Positions 44,446 to 56,500 of a DNA stretch of 64,000 nt are shown one piece after another. Position 1 is the stretch's first letter, and every line of letters begins with the position of its first letter. The stretch covers positions 52,005,117 to 52,069,116 of the forward strand of contig OU862912.1 in the NCBI GenBank assembly GCA_917880885.1, written 5' to 3'. The DNA comes from Limnephilus marmoratus. Taxonomy: Eukaryota; Arthropoda; Insecta; Trichoptera; Limnephilidae. Under the pieces are notes generated by a model. The model was not told where the DNA came from and made no database searches. It worked only from the letters and a program-made list of their open reading frames with translations. The translations under genes were made by a program, and so were the position numbers.

Positions 44446-44599
44446 ATCGCTTGGCAGATACGAGTAGCCTGATTTTTTTTAACCGTTTCCCTCTCCTTCT
44501 CTTCTCCCACTCCTTTCAGCCTCATACCGAAATTGGGTATGTCATAGTCCTAATAGCTCCAGACATTTGAGGTCAGTTGGGCTTATAAAAATAAATGAT

Positions 44600-45485
44600 A
44601 TGTGAAAATGAGAAGAGATCAAGTCAAAACCCATAACTGGTGTACTTTATAGACTCCAAGGATTACTACCCGTACCTTTATTAACATCAGTGTACTACGC
44701 CATGGTACATTCACACCTTTCTTATCTCTGCTGTATCTGGGGATTTGCCTCAAAGAAATTGATAGCTGATCTGCAGGTGGTTCAAAACCGAGCTCTCAGA
44801 AATGTTTTTGGACTTCCATGGGACACCCATGTCAGAGACATCTATTCAGTTTCCGGTATTCTTCCAATCACAGTCCTTCCTAAACATGAAATCACAAGCA
44901 CCATCCTACAAATTACCCAACAATCAACTCACACTAACATCAAGCCACTTTACAATCAAGACATCCACACTCACAATACTCGAAATAGCAATAAAATCCG
45001 CATACCTCAAACACACACTACAAAATATGGGATAAAATCTCTGAACTATGTTGCCTATACACTATATAATTCGCTACCAGATATGTACAAGGGAATTCAG
45101 CAAAATAAAAAAAATCAGAGTAATGCTTTAAAAGAATATTTTTTAAGTATGTATAAGGATGAAACTTTGTAATTTTCTTGTCATGTTTCAATTGTCTTGT
45201 CTCTTTTCTATTCTTTTCTTTTCCATTAAGTTTGTAATCATCCATATCTGTATAACCTTGTTCCCTTTTCTTTAATTGTTTTCCATTGCTGTTTATTCTA
45301 CTCAACCTGTCTTTTATTTTTCTTCTACATTGTATGTGAATCTTATATTTTAATATCCAAATTCCTATGTAAAATTTTAACTATTACCTCCCACCCATGA
45401 TTTGTATGTTCCTCCTGTCCTAAAATGAGTTCTGTAACTCATCGGGATTGCTATAGCAAGAAATAAAAACAATAAAAAAAAAAAT
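44600..45485 (+). pseudogene. Jockey/CR1-type LINE, C-terminal RT end and 3' UTR
   Basis: The open frame reads VYYAMVHSHLSYLCCIWGFA, LQVVQNRALRNVFGLP and the RNSNKIRIPQTHTTKYG region. It ends NALKEYFLSMYKDETL plus stop at 45170. This is the thumb and C-terminal segment of a LINE RT. The 3' UTR follows and ends in an A-rich tail (45460-45484). It is 5'-truncated, with an intact frame to the stop, and lies in ATP23 intron 3 on the opposite strand. Confidence 0.82.
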
Positions 45486-45519
45486 AAGCTCTAATTAAAT
45501 GTTCGTTTTTATTTTTAAC

Positions 45520-45870
45520 TTAATGAGTAAAACCTCAAATTGTTATATCTGATTAAATGAAGACAACATTAGCAAAGAAGAACATTGGAAAAGAGTTTGA
45601 ATCTTGCAATCACACATAAAGATAGCAGCCAATAAAAATATGTGTTAAGAAAACGAAGAAAATGTTGGTAGTTTTTAGTCGAAGAATGATACAGTTAAAT
45701 ACGATCAAATCGGATGGGGACACATTAGCTCAGTTGTTAAAGCTCCGCCCCGGCAAGGCGTAGGTTCTGGGTTCTAGATGCGGGAGTATCTTTTTCTGAT
45801 TCTTCTGTTTAGCAGATATTCAATTGAGTTTCGCTAATATTGTCTTTCAAATCTGTTCAAAATAAAAACT
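45520..45870 (+). repeat. tRNA-like repeat, GTCCGCCCCGG-type core
   Basis: Flanks (AATGTTGGTAGTTTTTAGTC, AATGATACAGTT; right AGTATCTTTTTCTGATT and TCGCTAATATTGTCTT) equal those of the palindrome at 24400-25071. The core at about 45716-45787 (TTAGCTCAGTTGTTAAAGC, GGTTCTGGGTTC) is a different tRNA-like sequence. The B box is decayed. Confidence 0.65.
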
Positions 45871-45904
45871 AAAATATTTTGTTCTTCTCCAAAAATAAAC
45901 TCAC

Positions 45905-45986
45905 CTGATTTAATTCAGGATCATAGCCTCCAGTGACGGAAGGATCACAAACTTCGCAAGAGATGTGCCTTCTGATGTCGATGGGG
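45905..45986 (-). CDS. ATP23: ATP23 exon 3 (paired cysteines)
   Basis: The 82-nt exon follows the acceptor TTTTTCTAG and ends at CAG before GTGAGT. Joined to exon 2 it reads CPIDIRRHISCEVCDPSVTG and then GYDPELNQ. The CEVC pair and the GGYDPELNQ segment are typical of ATP23, where conserved cysteines form disulphides in the intermembrane space. Confidence 0.9.
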
Positions 45987-46189
45987 CTAGAAAAAGTGAG
46001 GAGAACAAATACAATTTTTCATTAATCATATTATTAAAGAATTTCTGAATGTTTATATGTTTGTATTATGTGGAATCGAACTTGCAAACTCCCAACAAAT
46101 ACACAGACCGCTACGCTGTGGAGACTGTTTTAATAACTGCAAATTTTGATGTTTTTTTCAAACAATAAAATAAAAATTACTGTGGTCAT

Positions 46190-46777
46190 CAAAAGTATAG
46201 ATGTCTAGATGGGGACTTTCCTGTAAGACAAATGTAAATCATGTTCAATCAGTTCAAAATTCATTAGTCAAATTATTAGCTCATAAAAGTTTATATGAAC
46301 AAAGGCACAATGTTCCGTACATTTACCAGAATCTCAAAATTCTCTCAGTAAGAGCAATTCTGTGGCATAAAATCATTTTTCAGCATATGAATAGCCCTAT
46401 ATACATAAATAGACTGGACCACACTTACAATACTCGATTTACGTTAAATAAAGGACTAATCGTACCTAAGCACTTAAACAAATATGGACAAATAACGCTG
46501 GACTACATGATACCTAGTTGCTTAAATATGTTACCTGCTAAAATTAAAAAATGTACAAATAATGTAAAATCAAATATTATATTGAAAAATTGGCTCGCCG
46601 AAAGAAATAGTTTGTATTAGCATTTCTTGTAGTAACACAAAAAAATGTCTAACTGCATAATAAGTTTAATTTTTTAAACTACAAAGTAAAAGCACCCATT
46701 GACAAACTACTTAAAAGTAGTTTATTGGGACTTTTCTTTTTTCTGTAATATTTTCTTTATATTTGATTTTCTGTAAT
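46190..46777 (+). pseudogene. LINE RT C-terminal remnant
   Basis: An open frame to 46620 reads VQSVQNSLVKLLAHKSLYEQ, RAILWHKIIFQHM and NTRFTLNKGLIVPKHLNKYG. It is a LINE RT C-terminus from a lineage different from the 44600 copy. Its 3' UTR is interrupted by the hAT at 46778 and continues at 48329 to an A-rich tail ending near 48380. Confidence 0.75.
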
Positions 46778-48328
46778 CAGGGCTGGGCAGTATTTGAAAT
46801 ACTTGTAATTGAAATACGAATTTGAAATACAAATAAGTATTTTGTATTTGTATTTCAATTACTTCCTAAAAATGTATTTTGTAATTGGTATTTCAATTAC
46901 CTGCTGCTGAGGTATTTTGTAATTTGTATTTCAAATACTTATGGCTTCAAAATACATTTTCAAATACATTTAGCGATCTTAATAATGATAATGAAAAATA
47001 AACACACATAGATAATACATAGACTGAAAACGCTAGAATCCTGTACTATTGTCCTTTGCTATAGCACTCTTACTAATGATTATTTGTAGTTCTCTTATAT
47101 CATGGCTTTATAACGTACTGTACATTTTTTTACGTCATGCTAGTTTTTATTGTCCTATGCTATAAGAGCACTGTTGTTGTACGTTTTGTATCATATTATA
47201 TTATTCTTGTCATTGGTATTGTACATTTTTGTATCATAGTATTAGATCAAGCACTATAGGAATAATTTGACCGATTACTAAATTATTTTTAAGTTAATTA
47301 CTGTAGAGCGCACTTGAAGTGAAATAACCCAAAACTGCGCTATACAAATGTCATCCATTCATATATAAAAATGAATCCTTGTTTACCTTGGTCACGCCAT
47401 AACTTCAGAATGACTTTACCTATTTCATTAATTTTTTTTTTAGTTTCTAATACTTTATAGAAGGTTCTTAGGGAAAGAAAAATTAAGAAAATTACGCAGA
47501 AAATTGGATAATTTCAGAAAACTTAACTACTATTTTAACTTCCCACGTTTGGCAGTTCGCGCGCGTTTGAAGAAATTGAATTTAGCAGGCAGCTGTTTTT
47601 TTTTTGTAACAAAAGAATTGTCTATGGATTTTTTAAATTATAGATATTTTACTACCTATTGTACCTATGTTAGGTACCAGATTTGATTGATTGTTTTAAT
47701 ATATAGAAAAATGAATATTTGTAATATGTGAAAAATGAAAATTTGAATAAAAAAATTGTAATAGCTGGCACGCGAGTTGTTTAAAAACTGAATGTACTGG
47801 GACTAAATATATATGGAATGCGGGAGGGGAGTTGGCTGGATGGGGGAGCGGGAGAGGGGAGAGGGTAGGCAGGGAAGGTGGAAGGGGAATGCAAGAAGGG
47901 AAGGGGATGCGGCAGGGGAACGGGGACGCACAGGAAAGGTCACGCAGGGAGAAACAATTTATTTCTTTGAACCAGCTAGTGTTATTATAATAATAATTAT
48001 TATAATCTAACTCCTTAGTCCTATACCACAAAACTTTACAAGTGGAGCGGAGATGAGATGTAACTCCTGAGCAATATGATTAGTCAATTTTAGCACGTCT
48101 CTGTTTCACTCTGCTCAGCTTTGCTTCTATGGAAACGCACCCTTAGAAAAGGGCACTTACGACAATTTGTTGCAACCAAAGGTTTTACCAAAATCAAATG
48201 TATTTTGTATTTGAAATTAAAAAATGGCTAAAATACTGTATTTTGTATTTCGTATTTTAAATACATGTGAAAAAGTATTGTGTAATTTGTATTTTAATTA
48301 CAGCAAAGCATGTATTTGCCCAGCCCTG
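46778..48328. mobile_element. Second hAT element with CAGGGCTGGGCA ends
   Basis: Same ends and ATTTGTATTT subterminal repeats as 34011-35868, in opposite orientation. It is flanked by TCTGTAAT (46770-46777) and CCTGTAAT (48329-48336), an 8-bp duplication with one change. It interrupts a LINE 3' UTR and itself contains a Helitron-like repeat (47365-47985). Confidence 0.83.
47365..47985 (+). mobile_element. Helitron-like repeat nested in the hAT element
   Basis: It contains AAAAATGAATCCTTGTTTAC, TTGGTCACGCCATAACTTC, GGCACGCGAGTTG and the GGGGAGGG core, and ends GAACCAGCTAG followed by T. The matching long copy, split by a LINE, is at 52376-55370 in reverse. Confidence 0.65.
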
Positions 48329-48391
48329 CCTGTAATATTGTAATACTTTTTTCTTTCTAATAAAAAAATAAATAAAAAATTTAATACTCAC

Positions 48392-48437
48392 CATCCAGAA
48401 CTTTTTAATGCTGCCATCATCAACTTCACCATAGGAC
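48392..48437 (-). CDS. ATP23: ATP23 exon 2 (46-nt micro-exon)
   Basis: This very short exon lies between the acceptor TTATTTTCAG and the donor GTGAGT. With the A carried from exon 1 it reads SPMVKLMMAALKSSG and leaves TG for the next exon, which completes a cysteine. This matches the family segment ending in a hydrophobic helix and SGC. Phases on both sides fit exactly. The polyA-like tail of a LINE begins about ten bases into the intron after its donor. Confidence 0.88.
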
Positions 48438-50381
48438 CTGAAAATAAAAAGTCATAGTCTTATCAGATATTACAATTCTTCTTCTTTGTGAGGAAATTGT
48501 CAAAATAACACTTTATTTTAAATTAGGCCCTTCTTATACAGAGATAAGACAAACTATGTAACTGTGAAGCAAACACAAGTAGCTAACCGATATGCTATGC
48601 TTTAATGCTAGTTTCTGTTCACAGCGCTACCCAAAATATTCTTAACTTGATCATTTTTCATGTACAGCTGTGGATTAAGTTAAGACTCTAGCGATGAAGA
48701 CAATATTGTTCTTCTTTATCTTTATTATAAGTATAAAAATGATCTAAAAGAAGATTTTGGGTTCAAGGAAATAAATATTAATTGTGGGGCGTTAGTCACC
48801 ACCAAGGAACTACATGAGAATGATGTCGAATTAACTTTTTCCAATCTCAATCCAACGCTTTCTCCGCTAAATCCTTTCTTAAGTATTTTAGTAAATTATA
48901 ATTACACAAACATAAATATATTATTTATGCATTAAACCGCTTACTCGTTAATATGGAATACTTTTTATCCAAACAGTTAGATTTAGCTTTATTATTACGA
49001 AAAGTGAGTATTTATGTCGAGGGAGACCAAAAAACATGCAAAAAATATGCATTTCACATTTTAATTTTGTTAAAATTAATTCATTCGCGTGGTAACGCCA
49101 TGTTTATTCATCGTTTTTATTTTAATATTTCATCAATGCTGCCAATCATAAAAAAAATATTTTTGCGTAAAACAAAGTGAATGCATCATTGACAAGTTTG
49201 TACCTGTAATTATAACAGTAGAACATGGAAAGAAATGTATTAAAATAATTACACAAACCCGCTAGATAAACCCTGCTTTGCCAACAAACCATTCAAAACC
49301 TGGGATGTTTTTTAATGATGAAAAGCGAGTTTATTTTAGAGAATTTATTTTATAAGATTGGTACTTCTGACAAATGTCATATTTGATTGTCTATTATTTA
49401 AAAAAAGGAACATTCCGTATTATCCGTGCATCAAACTTCGACAACACGAACGTTCCGTATTATCCATGAGATGGACTAACTGCATATTTACCATAAATAT
49501 TTTTCCACTTCCAAATTCCGTCATTTCTGTCAAACGAGTAGTAGATGCGAAAGCAACTCGCAAAGCGCGCTACCAATATGTCAGTATCGTGGAACATAGT
49601 CGACGCATTGCTTCTTGTACAAACACTAGCAAAATAGCAAAGGGAAACTCACGAGCGGTGCACATCTACGCGCACAAAACTCGAATCGTTTGTAAATATT
49701 TCCGTGTACAAGAACAGCCTTAATTACTACAAGAAATTACTATTTACGTTGGAGGTGATGGTTAAAGATGAATTCAATTTCCAGTTCTTTATATTAAAAA
49801 TTTATAACACGAGAGAATCTAAATAAACGCAAATCATTTAAATAACTCAAACTAAGAACCTGGCAACCGATCTTTTGCATCTTTTTCCATCTCCACCGAT
49901 GTAAATAGTTGTTTATTGTACTAAAAAAGTTGAAAAGTAGGGTTATTTAAGTAGTTTATTTTTTTTAAATTCCAGCTGGGCTTGGAGGATAGTGCAATCC
50001 CAGTCTGCCATTTTACATAAACTATAGTACAATAATATTTTACAGAGTAAACAAAAATCAGAAAGAAATAAAATATGATAAAGTATTACGTATTAGGTAT
50101 ATTAATTTGCGCGTATTTAGAAGTAAGTGGCGTATGGAAATTTAACCTTATTATCTTGTATATCCATTGACCAAGCAACGATGACTGTCCATTTAATAGT
50201 AGTCCACTGTAGCACAGTGATTTGATTAAATTACATTCATAAACACCATAAGGACTTATTAAAAGCGCTTTACCAAGATTCAATTGATGCAAACATATAG
50301 AGGATACATCTAATTTCTTTATCAAAATAAACTTTATTTGTTCCACAGTTAACTAACATTTTAACAATTTCTAATACTTAC
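48438..50381. other. ATP23 intron 1
   Basis: No supported gene. A 121-codon + strand frame at 49358-49723 has no known domain and low-complexity codon use. A LINE-tail phrase (GCAATCCCAGTCTGCCATTTTAC, near 50000) is shared with 63095-63120. Confidence 0.4.
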
Positions 50382-50661
50382 TTCTCTTGATAGTAGCAAC
50401 TACATTTTTTTCGCATTTATTTTTTTCCAATGCCTCTGCCCCTTCACTGCCAGAAAATATGTTTTTCCATTGTTTTTTAAAAGTTCCTCTTCTTTCAGGA
50501 TAAAGATCGTAGCCCCAAGGTTTTTCTCCCTTCGCGAGAACTTCTTTTGGTTTATCAGTGTTTGTTCCGATTGAACTTTCGACATTTGTTATATTTGGAC
50601 TTTCGGCACTTGTAACAGTCGGTTTAGCATTATATAAAATGTTATTAATTTCTGCACTCAT
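50382..50661 (-). CDS. ATP23: ATP23 mitochondrial metalloprotease, exon 1
   Basis: This is the first coding exon of the mitochondrial inner-membrane protease and assembly factor ATP23 (XRCC6BP1 in vertebrates). In yeast the protein processes the Atp6 precursor and helps assemble the ATP synthase Fo part. The start codon at 50661 has a good context (AAAATG), and the donor is GTAAGT (phase 1). It encodes 93 residues: a variable Ser/Thr/Asn-rich leader to about residue 45, then a family-like GEKPWGYDLYPERR segment. Five exons join in frame to 834 nt (277 residues plus stop), slightly longer than the usual 200-250 because of the N-terminal extension. Confidence 0.9.
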
Positions 50662-51050
50662 TTTGATTCTATATTATTATTAGTAAACCCTAGAATTTTG
50701 GTTTATTATAAATAACACAGTTTAAGGTAAAGAAATAAGTTTCATCACACCACTAACTAAAGTTGCGTGATATTATGTTATGACATCTGTCAGCTATATT
50801 TTAGGTTATAAAATTTAAAACTGATTTTATAAGCTGTAAGAAGGCTGGAAATTCGCGCGGGCGCGATTAGACCTGTCAAAAAACTTCCGAAAGAATAAGT
50901 TCTGTAACTTGCTATAAATTACGTTAAGTGGCTTTTGGTGTCGTTTACATTGGTAATTTGGCCATAAATCGCTTACAAGAGCGATTTACAGGAAAAAATT
51001 TACGAGTGTAATCCCAGCCAAAGTAAAGCAAGGTTATTCTACCGCTGGTA

Positions 51051-51733
51051 TAGTCTGTCAAATAAGAGTAGAAAATATAAAAACTTGAACTACTAAATTT
51101 GTAGACTGGCAACACCAATTTAACTGTCAAATATTTTTTTGAAGTGCAATTACACTGAATGTATAGAACACAGTAAACCACATTTTAAAAAACATTTTTT
51201 CTTCATGACATAAATTTGATTAAAAGATGATTTATAAAGCGATTTGCTTTAATTTAATTTAACATAAATTTGAATTTAACAATAGGTAGAAAGGAAGAAC
51301 CACTAATGGTGAGTTTAGTTACACTACTTTTAGATCAGAATGAGTTAAATATATTCAGATCTAAAATTAGAGACATAATCTAAAGCCCAGGCAACGCTAG
51401 GTACTTTATCTAGTATTAAATAAATGTGAGCAATTTCTAAACTGTGCTTTACATTTTATTACATTATAGTTATTCTTCATTAAGTTAACACAAAATTGCA
51501 AAGGTATAATAATAATATACCTATACGTCCTATACGCAATTCTAATTTTGAGATCGGCGGGTATCTACTATACTGCAATGAAAAAATATTTTTTCCACTA
51601 TTATGCCTTTTTATTTTTTTATAAAAATGTAGGTTACACAGCTTTACTTTAACACCATGAGTTATGTGTTTAGTATTGCCATTTGATCAACAGTGGCGCC
51701 CTCATATATTTTCTACTCTTATTTGACAAACTG
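51051..51733. mobile_element. Mariner-like miniature element upstream of ATP23
   Basis: The ends TAGTCTGTCAAATAAGAGTA and its inverted partner TACTCTTATTTGACAAACTG are flanked by TA on both sides. The interior is AT-rich and non-coding. It starts about 390 bp upstream of the ATP23 start codon, so it could touch the promoter region. Confidence 0.75.
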
Positions 51734-51737
51734 TATA

Positions 51738-52375
51738 TGATTGGTTTATTTTTTTATTTATGGCTGGTATGGAAAAAAAATAAATTTGGGGAGTTATAAG
51801 CAATTTCCCCCCCCCCCCCCCCCCCCAATTTCGATTTCACAAATATGTAGAAAATTGGTCCATCCTGGGGGCAGTGGCGTAGCGAGGGGGGGGGGGGGGG
51901 GGGGGGGGGCACTCGACCAAGATATTGTATACACGTCACCAAGATATTGCATACACATGAACAGGGTCTGTTATTTATATTTTCGTAACTCGATGGCTCC
52001 CCGTGGAGTGCCCCGAATTCTGTGTCGGTCAGTCTTTTATAGGCGGAATAGCCTATATTCTGAAATATCTAGCAAACACAATAATCACCTTGGTAAACAC
52101 AAGTTCATTCTAACACAACTCCAATTAAATTAAAATCGAGATTAAAATTAAAAATCAATTAAAATCGAGACTTGAGGTAAAAGGTAAAATAAAATGCAAT
52201 ATCTATAAAGCACTCACCAGAACAGTATTAATCTATGGTTCAGAGTGCTGGGCCCTCATGAAGAATATTACTTACTTGAATATTCTTTAAAAGGAGGATC
52301 CAAGAAGAATCTTTGTATTACATAAATGGATGAGGCAGCATTAAATTTAATCCAGCATAATATATATTATAATAT
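51738..52375. other. Homopolymer runs and a hAT end fragment
   Basis: A poly-C run (51806-51826) and a poly-G run (51886-51908) bracket CAGTGGCGTAGCGAGG (about 51872), a common hAT end type. A short + strand stretch near 52185-52290 (CTCACCAGAACAGTATTAAT) resembles a LINE RT C-terminal relic. No gene. Confidence 0.45.
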
Positions 52376-54400
52376 ACAAGCTGGTTCCCGGCATGCGTTG
52401 CAATTCCATATTCAAATAAATAAATTGTTTCTCCCTGCATGTCCTTTCCTGTGCATCCCCGTTCCCCTCCCGCATCCTCTACCCTCCCGCGTTCCCCTTC
52501 CACCTTCCCCGCCAACCCTCTCCCCTCTCCCGCTCCCCCGTTTCGCAAACCCCCTCCCGCGTTTCAAATTGTGCTATAAAAATTACATTGACAAAATTGA
52601 AAGTGAAATTCGTGTAAATATAAAACAGTTTTGGAATTATACTAATTCTCAAAAAAATACTAACTTAGGTAATCCAACTTCTATGAATTTCAATGGAAAA
52701 ATTGGGTGTAATGATAAAAACATTGTAAATTTTCTTCGCCGATTATTTTAAATCTGTTTATGAAGAGGATTATACCTAGCAACGAAATTCCAAAATTCTC
52801 ATCGAATCTTAGTCTGGATATATCTGAAGTATGCATAGAAATTAAAGATATCAAAAACCATGTAAATTTGTTAGATGCTAGAAAAAATGCAGGACCTGAT
52901 AATATTCCACCTGTGCTAATTAAAGAATGTTTAAACGGCTTAGTTGTTCCTCTTTTTCTAATTTTTAACCAGTCACTAGAAACAGGCAGTTTCCCTGATA
53001 CATGGAAACACAGTTTTCTTACACCCATTTTTAAAAAAGGGGACAAAACGGACGTAACAAATTATAGACCAATATGTATCCAATCATCGATACCCAAGCT
53101 TTTTGAAAAAATTGTCCTCCATAAAATATCCACAAACATAAAAAAAATTATAACTCCCTACCAACATGGCTTTTGTTCAAATAAATCTACACTGACCAAT
53201 TTACCAATATACGAAAACTTCATATCTAAATCTTTAGCCAACAGGTGCCAGGTTGACTCAATATACACTGATTTTAGCAAGGCCTTTGTTTGACAAGGTG
53301 TGTCACAAAATACTAATCAATAAATTGGCGAAACTTGGAGTTTATTAAATTGGTTTGTTAGTTATTTGTCCAAAAGTTAGTGTGAAAATAAATGGCACAC
53401 AGTCTTACAAATTTATAGCAACAAGTGGAGTACCGCAAGGCTCCCATTTAGGGCCCATTTTGTTTATTATATTTATAAATGATATTGTTGATATATTTAC
53501 TGACATAAATGTGCTACTGTTTGCCGATGACATGAAACTATATAAAGAGATTAAACACATTAATGATTGTATTATACTTCAAACTAACTTGATATATCTT
53601 TTTGAATGGTGCTCTATCAACAAACTAGCATTAAATATAAATAAATGTCAGTTCATTCATCTTTCAAAAATAAACGATCCTATTATTTTTCAGTATTCTT
53701 TAAATGATGAAAATTTAAATTGTGTTAGTGAAATTATGGATCTAGGCATTATGTTCGACAGTAAACTCACCTTTGTATGTCATATTAATAATATTATCAA
53801 CAAAGCCCTAAAGACTCTTGGTTTTGTTTTGAGAGCTGCAAAAGATTTCAATGATTTAGACACATTTATTATGTTATATAAAACCCTTGTCAGATGCCAA
53901 CTTGAATATAACTCGACGTTATGGTTTCCATTTTACAACATTCATTCAGACAACATTGAAAAGATTCAACTTGCACAAATTGCATATTCCTATACTAAAC
54001 ATTGATTACAATGATCTCCTGGATAAAACGTCTCTACTGAATTCAGAAAGAAGAATAAGCACAGATTTAATATTATTACATAAAATACTGCATTACAAAA
54101 TTGACTGTTCTGAATTACTTCAATTTATCAATATCCATGTTCCCCAAAAATCATGTCGACATTTATTACCCTTCTACTTCAATAACACCAGGACACTAGC
54201 TTATCAAAATTCTCCGTTTCCGAGACTTCACAGTCTCGGAAATAAATATTCTAATCTAGGTGATATATTTCATCTTAAAACTAATCAGTATAAACGTTGT
54301 ATATTCTATCACTTTTATTCTTCTAGGCACAAATAGATTTACATAATTTCTTCAATTTTTGTTTATATTGAATATGAGACTTCTTATCATTTTTACATAA

Positions 54401-54772
54401 GGGAACGTACCCATACTACGTGACACGTTTAGGGGGGGGGGGGTCTTCAAAATGTCACGCTCCATACAAATGAGCGGCGGGTTGCTTAGGATTTTGGTCA
54501 CCGGGGGGCAAGGGCGGATCCAGCTTTGGCACCAGGGGGGGGTCACATAGCGCCAGGGGGGGGGTCACATAGTCGTGGTCAAGTCACAAGAAGTTATAAT
54601 TTAATTTTGACAATAATAAATACAAGTGAAAAGTAGGTCCACCTAGGTCCTGGACCCAGCCCAGGGGGGGGGTCATGACCCCCATGACCCCCCCCCCTGG
54701 ATCCGCCCTTGCCGGGGGGGGGGGGGGGTTAAAAATTGCAAAAAGTTGGTCACGTAGTATGGGTACGTTCCC
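54401..54772. mobile_element. PIF/Harbinger-type miniature element in the LINE 3' UTR
   Basis: Perfect inverted ends GGGAACGTACCCATACTACG/CGTAGTATGGGTACGTTCCC are flanked by TAA on both sides (54398-54400 and 54773-54775). It is the same family as 21051-21206 but longer, because another element is inserted inside. Confidence 0.85.
54509..54711. mobile_element. hAT-type miniature element nested in the Harbinger element
   Basis: Perfect 15-bp ends CAAGGGCGGATCCAG and CTGGATCCGCCCTTG are flanked by CCGGGGGG on both sides (54501-54508 and 54712-54719). The interior has G-rich repeats (CCAGGGGGGGGGTCACATAG twice). This is the innermost level of a four-deep nest. Confidence 0.82.
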
Positions 54773-55370
54773 TAATATGTATTTTTATTTTATTATTTGT
54801 TTTGTTGTTACACTGTTTTGTGTATTTTCTTTTCTCATTGTATTATATTTTCTTCATTGTTTGTTACTCAACATATAATTTATAATGTAAAAGCCCATCA
54901 GGGCGTGTAATAAATAAATAAATAAATAAATATTCAGTCCCAGTACATTCAGTTTTCAAAAAGCTCGCGTGCCGCCTATTATCATTTTTTTATTCAAATT
55001 TTCATTTTTCGTTATTACAAATAGACATTCATTTTTGTATATTATAAGAAAAATCAATCAAATTTGGTACCTAACATAGGTACTTACAAATCTATAATTT
55101 AAAAAATCCACAGACAATTCTTTAAATATAAAAAAATAACAGCTGCCTGCTAAATTCAATTTCATCAAACGCGCGAACTGTCAAACATGCGAAGTTAAAA
55201 TAGTCAATAAGTTTTCTGAAATTATTCAATTTTCTTAATTTTTCTTTCCATAAGAACCTTTTACAAAGTATTTAAAAAAAAAGATGAATGAAATAGGTAA
55301 AGTCGTTCTCAAGTTATGGCGTGACCAAGGGAAACAGGGATTCATTTTTATATAAATAGATTAGAGGCAC

Positions 55371-56500
55371 TGGTGAAACTCAGGGTACTTTTGGTCAATA
55401 TTTTTAAGTTAAGGTTAAACTTCACGTACGTTATAATCTACGCATTCACAGATGGCGCCAATCAAATTATTTTAGGTTTTTAATACTTTTTGCACGTTAC
55501 GCTTTAAAATATTAAGATAAATTAATTGTTTGCGCCCGTATATGTTTATCATTACATAGTATAAAATGAAGATGCTCAAAATGTATGAGCGCGTTAATCT
55601 TTTAAACTACGCAATGGATTTTCATACGGTTTTCACCAATAGATAAAGTGATTGAAGAGGAATGTTTATATGTATAATACATGTAAATTATATTAGAGAA
55701 AATCCGAGAAATTCAAAGAAAACATATTTTTGTGCGATTTAAAACGGCTGGCGGGCCGTACAATAGTCACTTTTGAAATTCGTTCTACGGAAGAAATTGG
55801 AAAATAGATGTCCTAGAGTAAGCAGGTATTTGATTTTCCCTTTTCAAATATCCAGTGTTGCATTGCAAGCATTGTATAATTAGTGGCGGGTTAATTAGTT
55901 TATATGTATAATACATGCTTAGGGGGCGTTCAAGTATTACGTAACGCAATTTTTGGAGATTTTTGACCCCCCCTACCCCCCCATGTAACGCGCCGTGACG
56001 TTTTTTCCGTACCCCCCCCCCCCCCCCCCTAAACGTTACGTCTAGTAGATTGAGACCTCTTAGGCTGGAGGGTGCCTGGGCCCGGCGTGGTCTCCAGTAT
56101 GTTTCTTTCGACTACACTTTGCAGATGGCACGATACAACAATTTCTATGAGTCCAGCTCATCTGTTCCCAAAAGTGAACAAATTAACCTGAGGGGTTAAT
56201 GAAAAAATATTACGTTTTTTTTATTCCTACTAATATTTTCAACACACGATAAAGGAAGTCTGGAATTACTAGTTGAACTATTATATACCAGACAGGATCG
56301 TGGTGCGAAGACGAAGATACTTTTGCCTCTGTCTTCGTCATCTATCCTTCCCACTGGCAAGCCGGCGAGGCTAGGAATGACTACGGAGCTCAGTGAGGAA
56401 TAAACGAGAAAGAGCTCAAACTTTACGTAGAGCATCGATACCATTACATTATATACTATATTATATTTTTACTTTTTCAGAGGACTACGTCATTTCATAA
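55371..56500. mobile_element. Repeat fragments
   Basis: 55550-55790 is a relative of the Helitron-like repeat at 6185. 55922-56042 starts TTA GGGGGCGTTCAAGTATTACG, a Harbinger-like end without a partner, followed by C-runs. 56135-56195 shares TGAACAAATTAACCTGAGGGG with 43965-43990. No gene seen. Confidence 0.45.

Larger units (their letters stand above)
52563..54937 (+). pseudogene. Jockey/CR1-type LINE with frameshifted reverse transcriptase
   Basis: RT motifs in order: KNAGPDNIPPVLIKECLNG (52885 on), HSFLTPIFKKGDKTDVTNYR, QHGFCSNKSTLTNL and YTDFSKAF (53260-53290). After a frame change come SGVPQGSHLGPILFIIFIND and the catalytic LLFADDMKLY (53515-53545). A second frame change near 54000 breaks the C-terminus. 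The 3' end is CATCAGGGCGTGTAATAAAT with an (AAAT)n tail at about 54911-54935. The catalytic FADD is intact, but the ORF is broken at least twice and the 5' part is missing. Confidence 0.88.
52376..55370 (-). mobile_element. Helitron-like repeat split by a LINE insertion
   Basis: The first half (52376-52562; CTGGTTCCCGGCATGCG to the C-rich core) and second half (54938-55370; CAGTCCCAGTACATTCAG to GGGATTCATTTTTATAT) are consecutive parts of the element seen intact at 47365-47985. The 2.4 kb between them is the LINE below. Confidence 0.75.

Noticed and set aside
49358..49723. 121-codon + strand frame in ATP23 intron 1
   Set aside because: No domain, no splice context and no similarity to a known family; length is within chance for this amount of AT-rich sequence.
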